A stretch of 39,405 bases of DNA, taken from IMG/VR virus record IMGVR_UViG_3300048834_000158, positions 1 to 39,405 of that record; one strand, 5' to 3'. Positions 16,432 through 24,632 of this stretch are shown in pieces. The notes under the pieces were generated by a model. That model was not told the origin of the DNA. It worked only from the letters and a program-made list of their open reading frames with translations, and did no database searches. Made by a program: the position numbers and the translations under genes. The DNA is from a virus. Numbering within the stretch: position 1 is the stretch's first letter; every line of letters begins with the position of its first letter.

Positions 16432-17998
16432 CGTCTTCGTCTTCAAGCTGCAACCAGAACAGGTTGCGCAGGTGCAACCACGCGTACACGCAGGTGTCGC
16501 CGATGTCGTTGCCCGGGTCGCCCTTGATGAACGTTGCCTTGGCGCAGTCGTTGATTACTTCCTGCGCCCAGTTCTTGTCCATGTAGTACACCGCGCCCTG
16601 CTCGAGCACGACGCTCGCCGCATGCGCCCGCGCCAGTTTCGACTTGTCGGCCGCCAGCGCCCGCACGGGCACGCCGGCCCGGCGCAGTTCCTGAATCAGG
16701 CTGTGACCGCTCGACTTCTTTTCGATCAACACGCGGTCTGGCTTGTACTTGTCGTAGTGCTCCTGCGCGATGCGGCGCAGGTCAGGAAACTCGACCTTGC
16801 CTTTCCATCGCTCAAGCAGGATCGCGCAATACTGCCCGTGGGGAACCGCTGGTATCGGCCGATTGGTCTTCACCGAGATCGGTGGCGCTATCGGCGGTGG
16901 CCGCTCTATCCAGAAGATGCCCCACGTCGTCCGAGCGCTGTAGTCGTCCTGCTCCTCGGGCTCGAATGCAGTGTCGTAGACCGAGACGATGTACTCGCAC
17001 TTCGGCGGCTTGTCGTCCTTCCACAGCCTCCACCAGCCGCGCTTGAGCACCGCACCCTCATCAGCCTTCGGCTTCTGCTGGTAGAGCGCGTTCCAGTTGC
17101 GAGAGCCCTGGGTGATCTTCTCTTGATCGAAGAAGCCAGCAGGGAACCACTCTGGCCAGAGCCACTCGCCGATCTTTCGGCCAAGCGGGTCGTAGTCCTC
17201 TTCTTCCTGCGTCTCGACGACGGCTACCAGCGAAAGCACATACCAGCGCTCGCCGTCTCGCGCCGTGACCCAGCCGCTCTTGCCGTTCCAGTTCTCCGGC
17301 AGGATGCGCCCCGCGGGGTCATCCTCGTGCCAGCGCGTGGCCACGTAGACGATCGACGCGCCCGGCTTCATCCGAGTGCGCACGTCGGCCTTGTAGGTCT
17401 CCCAGACCGAATCGCGCTCGGTCTTGGAGTCCGCCTCCTTGCGCCCCTTGATCGCATCGTCGATCACGATGAGATCGCCGCGTCGGCCGGTAACCCCCGT
17501 CTTCATGCCGAAGCTGAAGTATTCGCCGCCGAGCGCTGTTTCCCACTCGCCCGCCGCGCCCTTCCCGAGCGGTGTGGCGAAGATCTCTTGATGCGTCGGC
17601 GACGCAAACGCGTTGCGTGCGCGTCGCCCGAATCTGTCGGCCAGGTCGGCGTTGTAGCTGCCCTGCAATACGCACTTGTTCGGATGGCGGCCGAGGTAGT
17701 ACGCCGGGAACAGCGCCGAAACGTAGGTCGACTTCGCGCTGCCGGGCGGCATGAACACCATCAGCCGCTTCAGCGTGCCGTCGGCGACCTCCTGCAACTT
17801 CTCGCACAGCAGTTGGTGATGCGCGGCCGGGAGATACCGGGCCGGCATCGGCAGCTTGTGCAGTTGATCGAGGTCGTCATTCTCGACCTCGGCCGGGATG
17901 TGCAGTCCTGCGTAGACGGCGAAGCTATCGCGCGCGCGGCGCCGCTCGAGTTCCGCCAGTTCCTTGTCGAGGATCAGAAGCTCGTCAAGGCGCCCCAT
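16382..17998 (-). CDS. terL: terminase large subunit (packaging ATPase/nuclease)
   Basis: A 538-residue protein. ATPase: Walker A-type PPGSAKST at residues 84-91, Walker B DLIVIDD at 175-181, and the coupling-motif region VYVATRWHEDD. Nuclease (RNase H-like): VYDTAFEPEE as the first acid, VLIEKKSSG as the second, and the late GDPGNDIGDTC acids. It powers DNA translocation through the portal and cuts the concatemer. Its start lies three bases after the small-subunit stop. Length is normal for the family. A prophage-style terminase of the headful type fits the P22-like portal, but packaging mode cannot be read from sequence. Confidence 0.92.
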   Translation of the reverse strand: MGRLDELLILDKELAELERRRARDSFAVYAGLHIPAEVENDDLDQLHKLPMPARYLPAAHHQLLCEKLQEVADGTLKRLMVFMPPGSAKSTYVSALFPAYYLGRHPNKCVLQGSYNADLADRFGRRARNAFASPTHQEIFATPLGKGAAGEWETALGGEYFSFGMKTGVTGRRGDLIVIDDAIKGRKEADSKTERDSVWETYKADVRTRMKPGASIVYVATRWHEDDPAGRILPENWNGKSGWVTARDGERWYVLSLVAVVETQEEEDYDPLGRKIGEWLWPEWFPAGFFDQEKITQGSRNWNALYQQKPKADEGAVLKRGWWRLWKDDKPPKCEYIVSVYDTAFEPEEQDDYSARTTWGIFWIERPPPIAPPISVKTNRPIPAVPHGQYCAILLERWKGKVEFPDLRRIAQEHYDKYKPDRVLIEKKSSGHSLIQELRRAGVPVRALAADKSKLARAHAASVVLEQGAVYYMDKNWAQEVINDCAKATFIKGDPGNDIGDTCVYAWLHLRNLFWLQLEDEDDEPEEPRREIRLGYGT

Positions 17999-18001
17999 GC
18001 A

Positions 18002-18559
18002 TCATTTCGATTTCTTGCGCGCCGGAAGATGGACGACCACCCCCAACTTCGCCGAGCGTTCTCGGACTCGCTTTTCCAGTTCGTCTTCGGTCAGGTTCGT
18101 GAACTCGCCGGGCTTTCCGGTCTCGCGCTTCTCCACGTACATGCCCCGCTCCATGCCGAGCATGCGCAGCGCCTGGTTCGCCGCAGGCAGGTTCGTCGAC
18201 TGGTACTCGCCCGTCTCGTTGCCTTTCTTGTCGCGCACGGGCACGGCCGCCATGCCGATCTCCACGATCTCGACCAGCTTCTGCTCAATCCATTCGCGCG
18301 TTGCGACTGTCCTCTCCACCAGCTTGGCCTCGGACTCCGCATTGATCTTGGCGAGATAGGCAACGACTCGCGGCCGGTGCAGCATCTCGCGCGCCTCTTT
18401 CTTGGCCGTGTCCTCGTTGGCATTCGGCCGGATGCGCATATACGCGCCTGTCGCGTTTGTGTGCCCGTTCTCGATCCATGCCTCGACAAACTCGCGTTCG
18501 AGTTTCGTCAGGCCGGTGACAGGGTCTGGGGAGCCTCGTAGCCCGCCGAGTTTTGCCAT
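18002..18559 (-). CDS. terS: terminase small subunit
   Basis: A 185-residue protein from ATG 18559 (MAKLGGLRGSPDP); a GTG at 18586 would extend it into the upstream gene. The block LTKLEREFVEAWIENGHTN, then AYMRIRPNANEDTAKKEA and MLHRPRVVAYLAKI, is the N-terminal helix-turn-helix of the Terminase_2-type small subunit, which recognises the packaging site. The C-terminal part is a charged helical oligomerisation region ending in a basic tail (ARKKSK). It is directly followed by terL. Confidence 0.85.
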   Translation of the reverse strand: MAKLGGLRGSPDPVTGLTKLEREFVEAWIENGHTNATGAYMRIRPNANEDTAKKEAREMLHRPRVVAYLAKINAESEAKLVERTVATREWIEQKLVEIVEIGMAAVPVRDKKGNETGEYQSTNLPAANQALRMLGMERGMYVEKRETGKPGEFTNLTEDELEKRVRERSAKLGVVVHLPARKKSK

Positions 18560-18804
18560 GGTCGTCTCGCAATCTCCACGCGCCACGTCTCGAAGCCTTT
18601 GTGGCCGAAAACGCGCGCCGTGATGTGTTTGATCTGATTTCCTGTCACGGGCGTCGGAACCACCGGCGACGGGTACGAGTCCGCAGCGAAGAGCCCGGCC
18701 ACGTGCGCGCGGTCACCGACGTCGATGCTGCCGTCGGCGTTGGGCAGGACGCCCGGCGCGCCGTAACGCTGCACGGACATGCGCTTGGTGCGCGTCCAGG
18801 CCAT
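18508..18804 (-). CDS. small hypothetical protein upstream of terS
   Basis: A 98-residue protein from ATG 18804 (MAWTRTKRMSVQRYG). It overlaps the stop of the 18804-19124 gene as TAATG and runs 52 bases into terS in another frame, so its last ~17 residues may carry little information. Segments GSIDVGDRAHVAGLFAAD and IKHITARVFGHKGFETW look like a small beta domain with basic flanks. No recognised family; possibly a packaging accessory. Confidence 0.5.
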   Translation of the reverse strand: MAWTRTKRMSVQRYGAPGVLPNADGSIDVGDRAHVAGLFAADSYPSPVVPTPVTGNQIKHITARVFGHKGFETWRVEIARRPWQNSAGYEAPQTLSPA

Positions 18805-19124
18805 TACAGCGCGCCGACCTCACGTAGCCGGTTGACGTAGGCGGTGTGCTTCGGGCTGCCCTCGGGGCACTTTGCCATCTCGCGCCGCCACTGCTCGATC
18901 ACGCCTGCCTGCTCGACGGCGCGGGACAACGTGCGCGCGGTCTCGCTGGCACCGTCCAGGCGCACTTGCAGCGAATGGACTTCGTCTTCTAGCGCGTACA
19001 GGGAATCGCGCAGCATGGCGATCTTGCGCCCACCGACGATGGCGACGACCAAAAAGCACCCCGCGAGCAGCGCGACGAACAGCGCCAACAGTACCAGCGT
19101 GAAGTTCGTGTCGAGCGTCATCAT
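18804..19124 (-). CDS. membrane-anchored coiled-coil protein, hypothetical
   Basis: A 106-residue protein with one strong N-terminal membrane helix (FTLVLLALFVALLAGCFLVV, residues about 8-28) followed by a charged coiled coil (ALEDEVHSLQVRLDGASE) and a basic C-terminal tail. The start is ATG 19124 or 19121; both lie in the ATGATGA overlap with the fibre gene stop. Topology resembles small spanin- or holin-associated proteins, yet it sits between the virion-surface module and terminase rather than in the lysis cassette. Role unknown. Confidence 0.65.
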   Translation of the reverse strand: MMTLDTNFTLVLLALFVALLAGCFLVVAIVGGRKIAMLRDSLYALEDEVHSLQVRLDGASETARTLSRAVEQAGVIEQWRREMAKCPEGSPKHTAYVNRLREVGAL

Positions 19125-20806
19125 GCGTACTTGCCTTTCGTGAACACTGTGCCGGAATCGGAGATGGTCGCGGTCAGGATGACCGAGCCCGCGTTGTTGT
19201 GGATCTCGTCGGTGCCGCCGCTGGAATCCGTGTCCCGCTTGTTCCGAATCGCCATGAACGGCAGCATGATCGCCCCGGCCAGGGTCGGGGCCGCGCCCGG
19301 GTCGCCGGTGAGTTCAGAGAGCGTGGCGCCCGTGATGGCGTCGCGAATCTCCTGTGCGGCGTCCGTGGAGAGCGCTGCGGCGTCGATGGCCCCTGCCGCG
19401 AACTTTGCCGCGGTGAACGCACCTGACGCGATCTTGGCTGCGGTCAACGACCCGTCGGCCAGCGTGACCGCGCCGAACTGCGTGTCCATGTTCGCGGCGG
19501 CCAGCCCGACTGCGGCGCGGATGGTGGCATCGAGGTCGAGCGTCGTGCTGTCCTCGTCGATGGCGGTGAGCGTGCGCGTCGCGGCGCTCCACACGTCGGC
19601 CGCGCTGTGTGTCGAGAAGCCGGTCGCCGTCGCCCAGTTGGAATCGCCGTGCGACTCCAGCGCCGTGAAGGCGGCAGCGATGTCCGAGGCATCCGCCGGG
19701 TCGGCCGGCAGGTTGTCGGTCTTGGCCTTGATGGCGTCGACTACCGTGTCAACGGTCGTGAGCGCAGCAGCGGTCGCCAAGCTCGTGAGCGCGCCCGCGT
19801 CGGGCAATGCGTCCGTGACCGCCTTGATCGCATCGACGACGGCATCTACCGTGCCGACCGGCGCGTTCAGGTTGTCGCCGATGATCTTGCCCGCCGTGCC
19901 GGCGCCGTATGCGCCCGGCAGAGGCGTCGACCACGGATCGCCCGCCGAACCGGCGGCGTTGAGCGCGTTGCCCGTGGTGCCTGCGGTCAGGTGATCGGTG
20001 ATGGCCTCATCCCACACCGCATCGGCGATGTCGGCGGCGGTGAGGCTTGAGCCGCCCGCGTTGTCGGCGATCTCCTTCACCAGCGAGCCGGCCGTCGCGC
20101 CGGCATAGTCGGCCGTCGCGTTGTATGTGAATAGCTGCTCGATCAGTTCCTGCCACGCATCGGCGGCGACTGCGGCTGCGTCGATGGCGCCGGCTGCGAA
20201 CTTGGCCGCGGTGAGCGCGCCGGTGTTGATCGCCGTGTCCGTGACCACGTTCGCCGCCATCGCGCCCACCGAGGCGTCGATTCGCCCCGATACCAGCGCG
20301 GCCGGGAGCCGGCCTTGAATGTCCTGAGTGTCCGTCTCGATCGCGGCTGTCTGCGACTTGATCGCCGCCACGTCCGCGCTGACCGAGGCACCGGCAGGAG
20401 CGCCGATCTTGCTCTGGATGTCGGCGGTATCCGTCTCGACGTCGGTCGCGGTCTTGATCGTCGTGCCCGAGAGGTCGACCGTCGACGTTGCGCCCGTAAT
20501 CTGCGACCAGTCGACACCGGCATAGCCCGTCGTGGCCGACTTGCTCGTCACGACCGTCTGCGCCACCGGGATGCAGCCGGTCTTGTAGGCAATGACGATG
20601 AAGCTGGCGTAGTTCGTCTCTGCCTGCGTCGGCGTGTAGTGGACGATGCCCTCTTCGTAGCCGACCGTGCCGCTGCCGGCAGAAGCGGTGCCGCCTTGGG
20701 GCAGCACCTTGACGCTCACGCCGCTCGTCTGCACCGCGCCGTCCGAGATCTGCACCACCGGCCCGATGCTGATGCGCTCTGGACTCGCCGCATTCCGTGG
20801 ATACAT
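19121..20806 (-). CDS. repetitive fibre-like virion protein
   Basis: A 561-residue protein from ATG 20806 (MYPRNAASPERISIG), coupled to the upstream LamG-like gene by ATGA. After a small beta domain (VSVKVLPQGGTAS, EEGIVHYTPTQAE, ASFIVIAYKTGC) the rest is low in aromatics and rich in Ala/Thr/Asp with imperfect repeats: ALTAAKFAAGAIDAAA near 220 and AFTAAKFAAGAIDAAA near 480; VDAVVDAIKAVTDALP and VDTVVDAIKAKTDNLP. This pattern suits a trimeric, partly coiled fibre shaft. The C-terminal ~60 residues form a compact domain (IMLPFMAIRNKRDTD). It resembles baseplate or neck-fibre proteins encoded outside the main tail cluster. Confidence 0.65.
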   Translation of the reverse strand: MYPRNAASPERISIGPVVQISDGAVQTSGVSVKVLPQGGTASAGSGTVGYEEGIVHYTPTQAETNYASFIVIAYKTGCIPVAQTVVTSKSATTGYAGVDWSQITGATSTVDLSGTTIKTATDVETDTADIQSKIGAPAGASVSADVAAIKSQTAAIETDTQDIQGRLPAALVSGRIDASVGAMAANVVTDTAINTGALTAAKFAAGAIDAAAVAADAWQELIEQLFTYNATADYAGATAGSLVKEIADNAGGSSLTAADIADAVWDEAITDHLTAGTTGNALNAAGSAGDPWSTPLPGAYGAGTAGKIIGDNLNAPVGTVDAVVDAIKAVTDALPDAGALTSLATAAALTTVDTVVDAIKAKTDNLPADPADASDIAAAFTALESHGDSNWATATGFSTHSAADVWSAATRTLTAIDEDSTTLDLDATIRAAVGLAAANMDTQFGAVTLADGSLTAAKIASGAFTAAKFAAGAIDAAALSTDAAQEIRDAITGATLSELTGDPGAAPTLAGAIMLPFMAIRNKRDTDSSGGTDEIHNNAGSVILTATISDSGTVFTKGKYA

Positions 20807-21612
20807 CAATGCACTCCTGCGCCGATGATGCCGCTGCGGGCACTGGCCCACCATGGGGAGAAGGACGGTCCGCCGCCCGCGCTCGGGAAGAAGTACGCGG
20901 TTCGTCGAGGTTGGAGCGGGCTATACAGACGGTCCGTCAGCGCGAGAACGTCGCTCGGCGAATAGGCGCGCCGGGCGATGCCCGCGTGATAGATGCGCCC
21001 GTCGCAACGCAGATTTGGGCCGTTGCGGACCAACACGCCCATCTCTGTCTGGTTGAAGCTGAAGTTTCCGACATCGGTGGTGTCCGACGCGATCTGAGTG
21101 CCGTTGACCCATAGTTCCTTCGCGCCGGTCCCGGATCGGTAGATGCCAACAGCCAACGCCAGTGCAGAAGCCGGATAGAGGCCCCCTGTGCTCATATTGA
21201 CGAACGCGGTACTGCCGACGCATTGCCACATCCATCCGGCATAGGTGGCAAAGTCCCACAGCAACCGCATGTACGACCCGGTGCCGCCGCTGAACGACTG
21301 CGCTAAAAGGGTTTGGTTAGCACCGGACGAATCAAGCTGCACCAGCACGAAGTACGTGCACTCGCTCGGGTTCGCCCCGGTCGCCGCGAAGTTCCAGCGC
21401 AAGTCGGTCGAGCCGGTGAAGTCCGGCGACATGCCAGCATCGCCTGCACGTAGCGCAGGCGCCCCTGTGATCGTCGTCGCCGGACCGCCTACCGCCGCGT
21501 GGTTGTAGTCCGAACCCTTCCACAGAAAACTCCAGTCGCCGCGTGAGCGAGGGCGCACGACCCCTTGAGGCTGCGAGCGCGATGGTCGACTGCGGCGGGT
21601 CAAGTAGGGCAT
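20806..21612 (-). CDS. LamG/concanavalin-A-like virion protein
   Basis: A 268-residue protein; the ATG at 21612 follows the previous stop without a gap. After a basic N-terminus it reads as a lectin-type beta sandwich: DLRWNFAATGANPSE, CTYFVLVQLDSS, YMRLLWDFATYAGWMWQC, LALAVGIYRSGTGAKELWVNG (the -L-W-V-N-G- turn of LamG domains), MGVLVRNGPNLRCDGRI, YHAGIARRAYSPSDV. The ending LTDRLYSPLQPRRTAYFFP is typical of LamG-bearing phage surface proteins. It is the second LamG-like gene in the window. Probably displays a carbohydrate-binding domain on the virion. Confidence 0.65.
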   Translation of the reverse strand: MPYLTRRSRPSRSQPQGVVRPRSRGDWSFLWKGSDYNHAAVGGPATTITGAPALRAGDAGMSPDFTGSTDLRWNFAATGANPSECTYFVLVQLDSSGANQTLLAQSFSGGTGSYMRLLWDFATYAGWMWQCVGSTAFVNMSTGGLYPASALALAVGIYRSGTGAKELWVNGTQIASDTTDVGNFSFNQTEMGVLVRNGPNLRCDGRIYHAGIARRAYSPSDVLALTDRLYSPLQPRRTAYFFPSAGGGPSFSPWWASARSGIIGAGVH

Positions 21613-22086
21613 TTAGGCGTGCGGACCCACTGTCTTGGGCGTGATGTAGAGTTCCCAGCCAGCACTGATCTGCTGGCCGGTCAGGTTCTCCAGGTAGAAC
21701 TCATAGTCCTGGCTCGACTGATAGTTCGGCAGCGGGCAGATGTCATCGCTGTTGAACCAGTAATCCGTGCCTGTGCTCGCGGCGTAGACCGTGAACTTGC
21801 CGATCAGCGTCCCCTTGCGGTTCGTGCTCGGGTCGACCGGATCGTTCGCGCCCTGGATGTTGAGCGGCTTGGCGTAAAGGTTGACGACCTTGTTCGCTAC
21901 GTTCGTGACCGTCGCCCATTGGCATTTGAGAGCGAACACCGCTTCGGGCGCATCGTCGTCGTTCGTCCACGTCGAGACGTCTGCCGCGACCGAGAACGCA
22001 CCAGACGCGATAGCACTCGTGGATGTGTCATCTACCCTGTCCTGGGTGCCGAACTTGTCGATGAGATCGTTCGTCGAGATCGCCAT
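21613..22086 (-). CDS. virion protein, hypothetical
   Basis: A 157-residue protein from ATG 22086 (MAISTNDLIDKFGTQD), coupled to the upstream stop by ATGA. The body is beta-rich (KVVNLYAKPLNIQG, TLIGKFTVYAAST, YEFYLENLTGQQISAGWEL), resembling small fibre-base or neck proteins in phage surface modules. No signal peptide or membrane helix is seen. It is followed without a gap by the LamG-like gene. Structural role inferred from context. Confidence 0.65.
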   Translation of the reverse strand: MAISTNDLIDKFGTQDRVDDTSTSAIASGAFSVAADVSTWTNDDDAPEAVFALKCQWATVTNVANKVVNLYAKPLNIQGANDPVDPSTNRKGTLIGKFTVYAASTGTDYWFNSDDICPLPNYQSSQDYEFYLENLTGQQISAGWELYITPKTVGPHA

Positions 22087-22538
22087 CAGACCCACCCCCG
22101 TACGCCGTCGACCACCTGGGCGATGTAGCCGTCCTGGTCATTTGGCGAGCCGCCCACGCTTACCCAACGCGATGCCATCTGCTCCCCCATCCCTTTCAGC
22201 GCGGCAGCTTCCTCGGCCGTGAACAGCGGCGCCTCACCGGCGGCGAGATAGTCGATGCGCGCCTGAGTCACCGGGTCGCACACGTCGAGGCCCTGAGCGC
22301 GTAGCGCCTCGACCGCCCAGTACACCGACTCGTTCTGCTCCGCAGCGGCGCGCAGCTTGCCGAGGATGCTGTCCGCGAGCATCGGCAGCTCCGAGAGGAT
22401 CGTCAGCGCGGTGACGAACCGCGACGGCATCGGCGTCTCGATCTCCTCGCGCACCCACGCCACGACATCCGCCGTCGGCGTCTGCGCGCTGTACCCGGGC
22501 ATCGTGCCGATCAGGGCGGCCAATCGTTTCAAGTCCAT
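22086..22538 (-). CDS. hypothetical helical protein at the head of the surface module
   Basis: A 150-residue, mostly helical protein (MDLKRLAALIGTMPGY, then VVAWVREEIETPMPSRFVTAL, LRAAAEQNESVYWAVEALRA). It starts directly after the Rz1 stop and overlaps the next start. Similar short helical proteins precede fibre genes in other phages, but I cannot name a family. It could be an assembly chaperone for the fibre-like proteins downstream; that is speculation from position. Confidence 0.6.
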   Translation of the reverse strand: MDLKRLAALIGTMPGYSAQTPTADVVAWVREEIETPMPSRFVTALTILSELPMLADSILGKLRAAAEQNESVYWAVEALRAQGLDVCDPVTQARIDYLAAGEAPLFTAEEAAALKGMGEQMASRWVSVGGSPNDQDGYIAQVVDGVRGWV

Positions 22539-22856
22539 TCAGCGTCCTATCCAGTCCACGAGTTCACGGTGCTTCGCTCGGCACTCGGCCAGCGCCTCGG
22601 CCGTCTCGAGCAGTTTGGTCGTCACCGCCGCCAGATCCGGCGTCTGCAGATCGCTCGGCACCAGGCACGGCACCATCGCCGCGGCCGGCGGCACTCTCAC
22701 CGGCGTCGCGGGCGGCAGCGAGCGCGTCGTTGACGCGCAGCCGATCAGCATCAGGGATGCGGCAATCGCGATCGCGGTAGACGATCTCGGTTCGGATCGA
22801 CTCTTGCAGTCCTGCGCTTCGCTCGTACGCAGCTGCGCGCTTGTCTGCTCGAGCAC
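22539..22856 (-). CDS. Rz1-like outer-membrane lipoprotein spanin (nested in and extending past Rz)
   Basis: A reading frame overlapping Rz in another frame. It has a hydrophobic signal (AIAIAASLMLIGCAS) with a lipobox ending LIGC; with a GTG start at 22856 the modified Cys is residue 40. The mature part is proline-rich (CASTTRSLPPATPVRVPP), as usual for o-spanins, and ends with a helix. The exact start is uncertain: an ATG at 22955 or other codons could serve. It continues 25 bases beyond the Rz stop. With Rz it fuses inner and outer membranes in the last lysis step, indicating a Gram-negative host. Confidence 0.7.
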   Translation of the reverse strand: MLEQTSAQLRTSEAQDCKSRSEPRSSTAIAIAASLMLIGCASTTRSLPPATPVRVPPAAAMVPCLVPSDLQTPDLAAVTTKLLETAEALAECRAKHRELVDWIGR

Positions 22857-23049
22857 GCTCGGCAGCAACGGCTCGCTTGAGGTCACGCGCAGCCAGTTCG
22901 TTCGCTGCCTCGATTCCCGCAACCACTGCATCGTCTTGCGCTGCCTGAGCGTCACGTTGCGCCTCCTGATAGCCGTCGAGGCGCCAGTACCAGCCGGCGC
23001 CCACGTGCGAACCGACGAACACGAGCGCCACGATCAGCCACACGTTCAC
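22564..23049 (-). CDS. Rz-like inner-membrane spanin
   Basis: A 161-residue protein from a GTG at 23049 that overlaps the desaturase stop as GTGA. It has an N-terminal membrane anchor (VWLIVALVFVGSHVGAGWYW) and a long periplasmic helix with alternating charges (EAQRDAQAAQDDAVVAG, LKRAVAAERARADKRAAAYE). This is the i-spanin architecture; Rz1 is encoded within it in a shifted frame. Together they complete lysis after holin and endolysin. The C-terminus is Gly/Asp/Arg-rich because it shares DNA with Rz1. Confidence 0.75.
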   Translation of the reverse strand: MNVWLIVALVFVGSHVGAGWYWRLDGYQEAQRDAQAAQDDAVVAGIEAANELAARDLKRAVAAERARADKRAAAYERSAGLQESIRTEIVYRDRDCRIPDADRLRVNDALAAARDAGESAAGRGDGAVPGAERSADAGSGGGDDQTARDGRGAGRVPSEAP

Positions 23050-23783
23050 GGCGCGATCTTCTTGAGATCCCAGCACGGCACCGACCAGCAGCCGCGCCGG
23101 TGATGCCGCTCGTGCATCCAGACGTAGTGCGGCAGGTACAGCGCCCGCTCCCACCATCGCGCCTCGTACACCTGCGTCACTTCCGGCCCAAGATGCTCCC
23201 GATACATGCGAGCACGCATAGCAGCAAGGGCCCCAGTAGCCATTGCCACCAGCCAGGCCACGAGAGCAGCCCATCCCAAGCCCACCACCACCAGACCGGC
23301 CAAGGCCAATACATACGCGCTCCGTGTCAGCGTCCAAGCGCCGGAGGTTGTCCGGAGAATCGCGAACGATTCCCGCCAGTGCATCCCGAGCAGATCCTTC
23401 ACGAGCAGCACGCGCTTGCGCCTCGGCGTGAGGTCGCGCCACCGATCGGCGAACAGCGCCCGCTGGTCGATCTCGGGATCGAGTTCGGTTCCGACGAACT
23501 GGTGATGCTGGATATGCCAGCGCCGGTAGCCCGCCACGTCGGCCAGCAGCGGCCACATGCAGAGCACGTTGCCGAGCGCGTCGTTGATCCGCCGGTTGAG
23601 CCGCGCCGTGCCATGCACCGCGTAGTGCACCGCCTCATGCCCGAGCACGGCGAGCGCATGCTGCCGCGTGCCGATGACGAGGATGGCCAGCGGCCACAGC
23701 AGCGGCCAGCGCAGCGCGCAGGCGTAGGCGAGCCCGATCAGCGTCCACTCGTATGCGACCCAGAATAGCCAGCGTCGTGTCAC
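23046..23783 (-). CDS. membrane fatty-acid desaturase-like protein
   Basis: A 245-residue membrane protein from a GTG at 23783 (GTGA overlap with the preceding stop). It shows the three histidine boxes of membrane diiron desaturases: HEAVH at residues 49-53, HIQHH at 90-94 and HERHH at 224-228, plus H197 in YREHL. Hydrophobic pairs at about 15-45 and 155-190 give the expected four membrane spans with the boxes on one face. Family members introduce double bonds into acyl chains or hydroxylate them; the substrate here cannot be read. It lies between the holin-like gene and Rz/Rz1, coupled at both ends, so it is made as part of the lysis cassette. Slightly short for the family, but no box is missing. 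Confidence 0.8.
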   Translation of the reverse strand: MTRRWLFWVAYEWTLIGLAYACALRWPLLWPLAILVIGTRQHALAVLGHEAVHYAVHGTARLNRRINDALGNVLCMWPLLADVAGYRRWHIQHHQFVGTELDPEIDQRALFADRWRDLTPRRKRVLLVKDLLGMHWRESFAILRTTSGAWTLTRSAYVLALAGLVVVGLGWAALVAWLVAMATGALAAMRARMYREHLGPEVTQVYEARWWERALYLPHYVWMHERHHRRGCWSVPCWDLKKIAP

Positions 23784-24220
23784 TTCGGCGGCTCGTCCGT
23801 CTTGCCGGTGATGCGCTGGCGCAGGAACGTGGTCAGCAGATCCAGGCCCGTGCGGAAAAGATCCACCGGGGCCGCCGCCACCACGCCCGCGACGAGCATC
23901 CACATGCCGCGCGATGCGCCCGGCTGGTCGGCCCACCAGACGCCGGTCGCCACACCGATCGCGATGCCGATGCCGACGCGACGCAGGAGCGAACTCGCCT
24001 GCGCGCGCCCAGATATCTCGTCGAGCTTGCCGCTCTCGATGGCGAGCGCCCATCCGGCGAATGCGCCGAGCAGCCCCATGGCGATGAAGCCGAGCAGCGG
24101 GCTTTGGTCGAACAGCCGATGCGTCTCGGTCAGCGTGGCGATGATGCCGGCGAGCCACCCTGACCCGTGCGCAGCTGCGGCCGGCACTGCAAGCGCCGCA
24201 GTATCAGAACTGGCGGCCAC
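23780..24220 (-). CDS. putative holin (multi-span membrane protein)
   Basis: A 146-residue protein. The start is GTG 24220 because GGAGG stands nine bases upstream; an ATG at 24289 lies deep in the previous gene. Three to four hydrophobic segments are visible: GWLAGIIATL, LLGFIAMGLLGAFAGWALAI, VGIGIAIGVATGVWW and MWMLVAGVVAAAPV, followed by a charged tail (LRQRITGKTDEPPK). The -LLG-A-G- pattern and layout resemble LydA/holin-3-type phage holins. It precedes the desaturase with a GTGA overlap. Which of the four small membrane proteins is the timing holin, and which an antiholin, is not decidable by reading. Confidence 0.55.
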   Translation of the reverse strand: MAASSDTAALAVPAAAAHGSGWLAGIIATLTETHRLFDQSPLLGFIAMGLLGAFAGWALAIESGKLDEISGRAQASSLLRRVGIGIAIGVATGVWWADQPGASRGMWMLVAGVVAAAPVDLFRTGLDLLTTFLRQRITGKTDEPPK

Positions 24221-24632
24221 GACTGGCAACCTCCCACCGTCCCGTCTGGCGAACCATGCAGCGGTATTCTCGGCCGGCGAATGCGTCACGCAGCATCGCC
24301 CATGCGCAGCCGACGGCGATGACCCCGCACGCGGCGACGGTCGGCGTCAGGATGCCGGCGGTCCAGCACAGCGAGAACGTCCAGCCGGCCGCCATCATGC
24401 CGCCCATGTTCCCCACCCACCGGGCGTAGCGGCGCTGCATCGGCGCCGACACGCCGAGCGTGAGCCCGCCGAGGATCATCGCGACGCCCCACGCTTCTTC
24501 GAGGCCCATGCGCGCGAGCGTAGCGGTGAACGATGTGTCCATCGGGCTGAAGGCGTACATGCCCATCACGGCGAGCACGGCGCCGAGCGTCATGGTGTGG
24601 ATGCGCCACGGCTGGCGGCGGCGGTCTCTCAT
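24204..24632 (-). CDS. membrane protein of the lysis cassette, holin/antiholin candidate
   Basis: A 142-residue protein with a basic N-terminus (MRDRRRQPWRIH) and about four hydrophobic spans: TLGAVLAVMGMYAFS, WGVAMILGGLTLGVSA, MGGMMAAGWTFSLCW and TVAACGVIAVGCAWAM. The ATG at 24632 overlaps the preceding stop (ATGA). It resembles small phage membrane proteins found beside endolysins. Acting as holin or antiholin is an inference from place and topology. Confidence 0.6.
   Translation of the reverse strand: MRDRRRQPWRIHTMTLGAVLAVMGMYAFSPMDTSFTATLARMGLEEAWGVAMILGGLTLGVSAPMQRRYARWVGNMGGMMAAGWTFSLCWTAGILTPTVAACGVIAVGCAWAMLRDAFAGREYRCMVRQTGRWEVASRGRQF

Noticed and set aside
16235-18541. 768-residue plus-strand frame opposite the terminase genes
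   Set aside because: Antisense to both terminase genes, arginine/valine-rich, no motifs. A GC-driven open frame.
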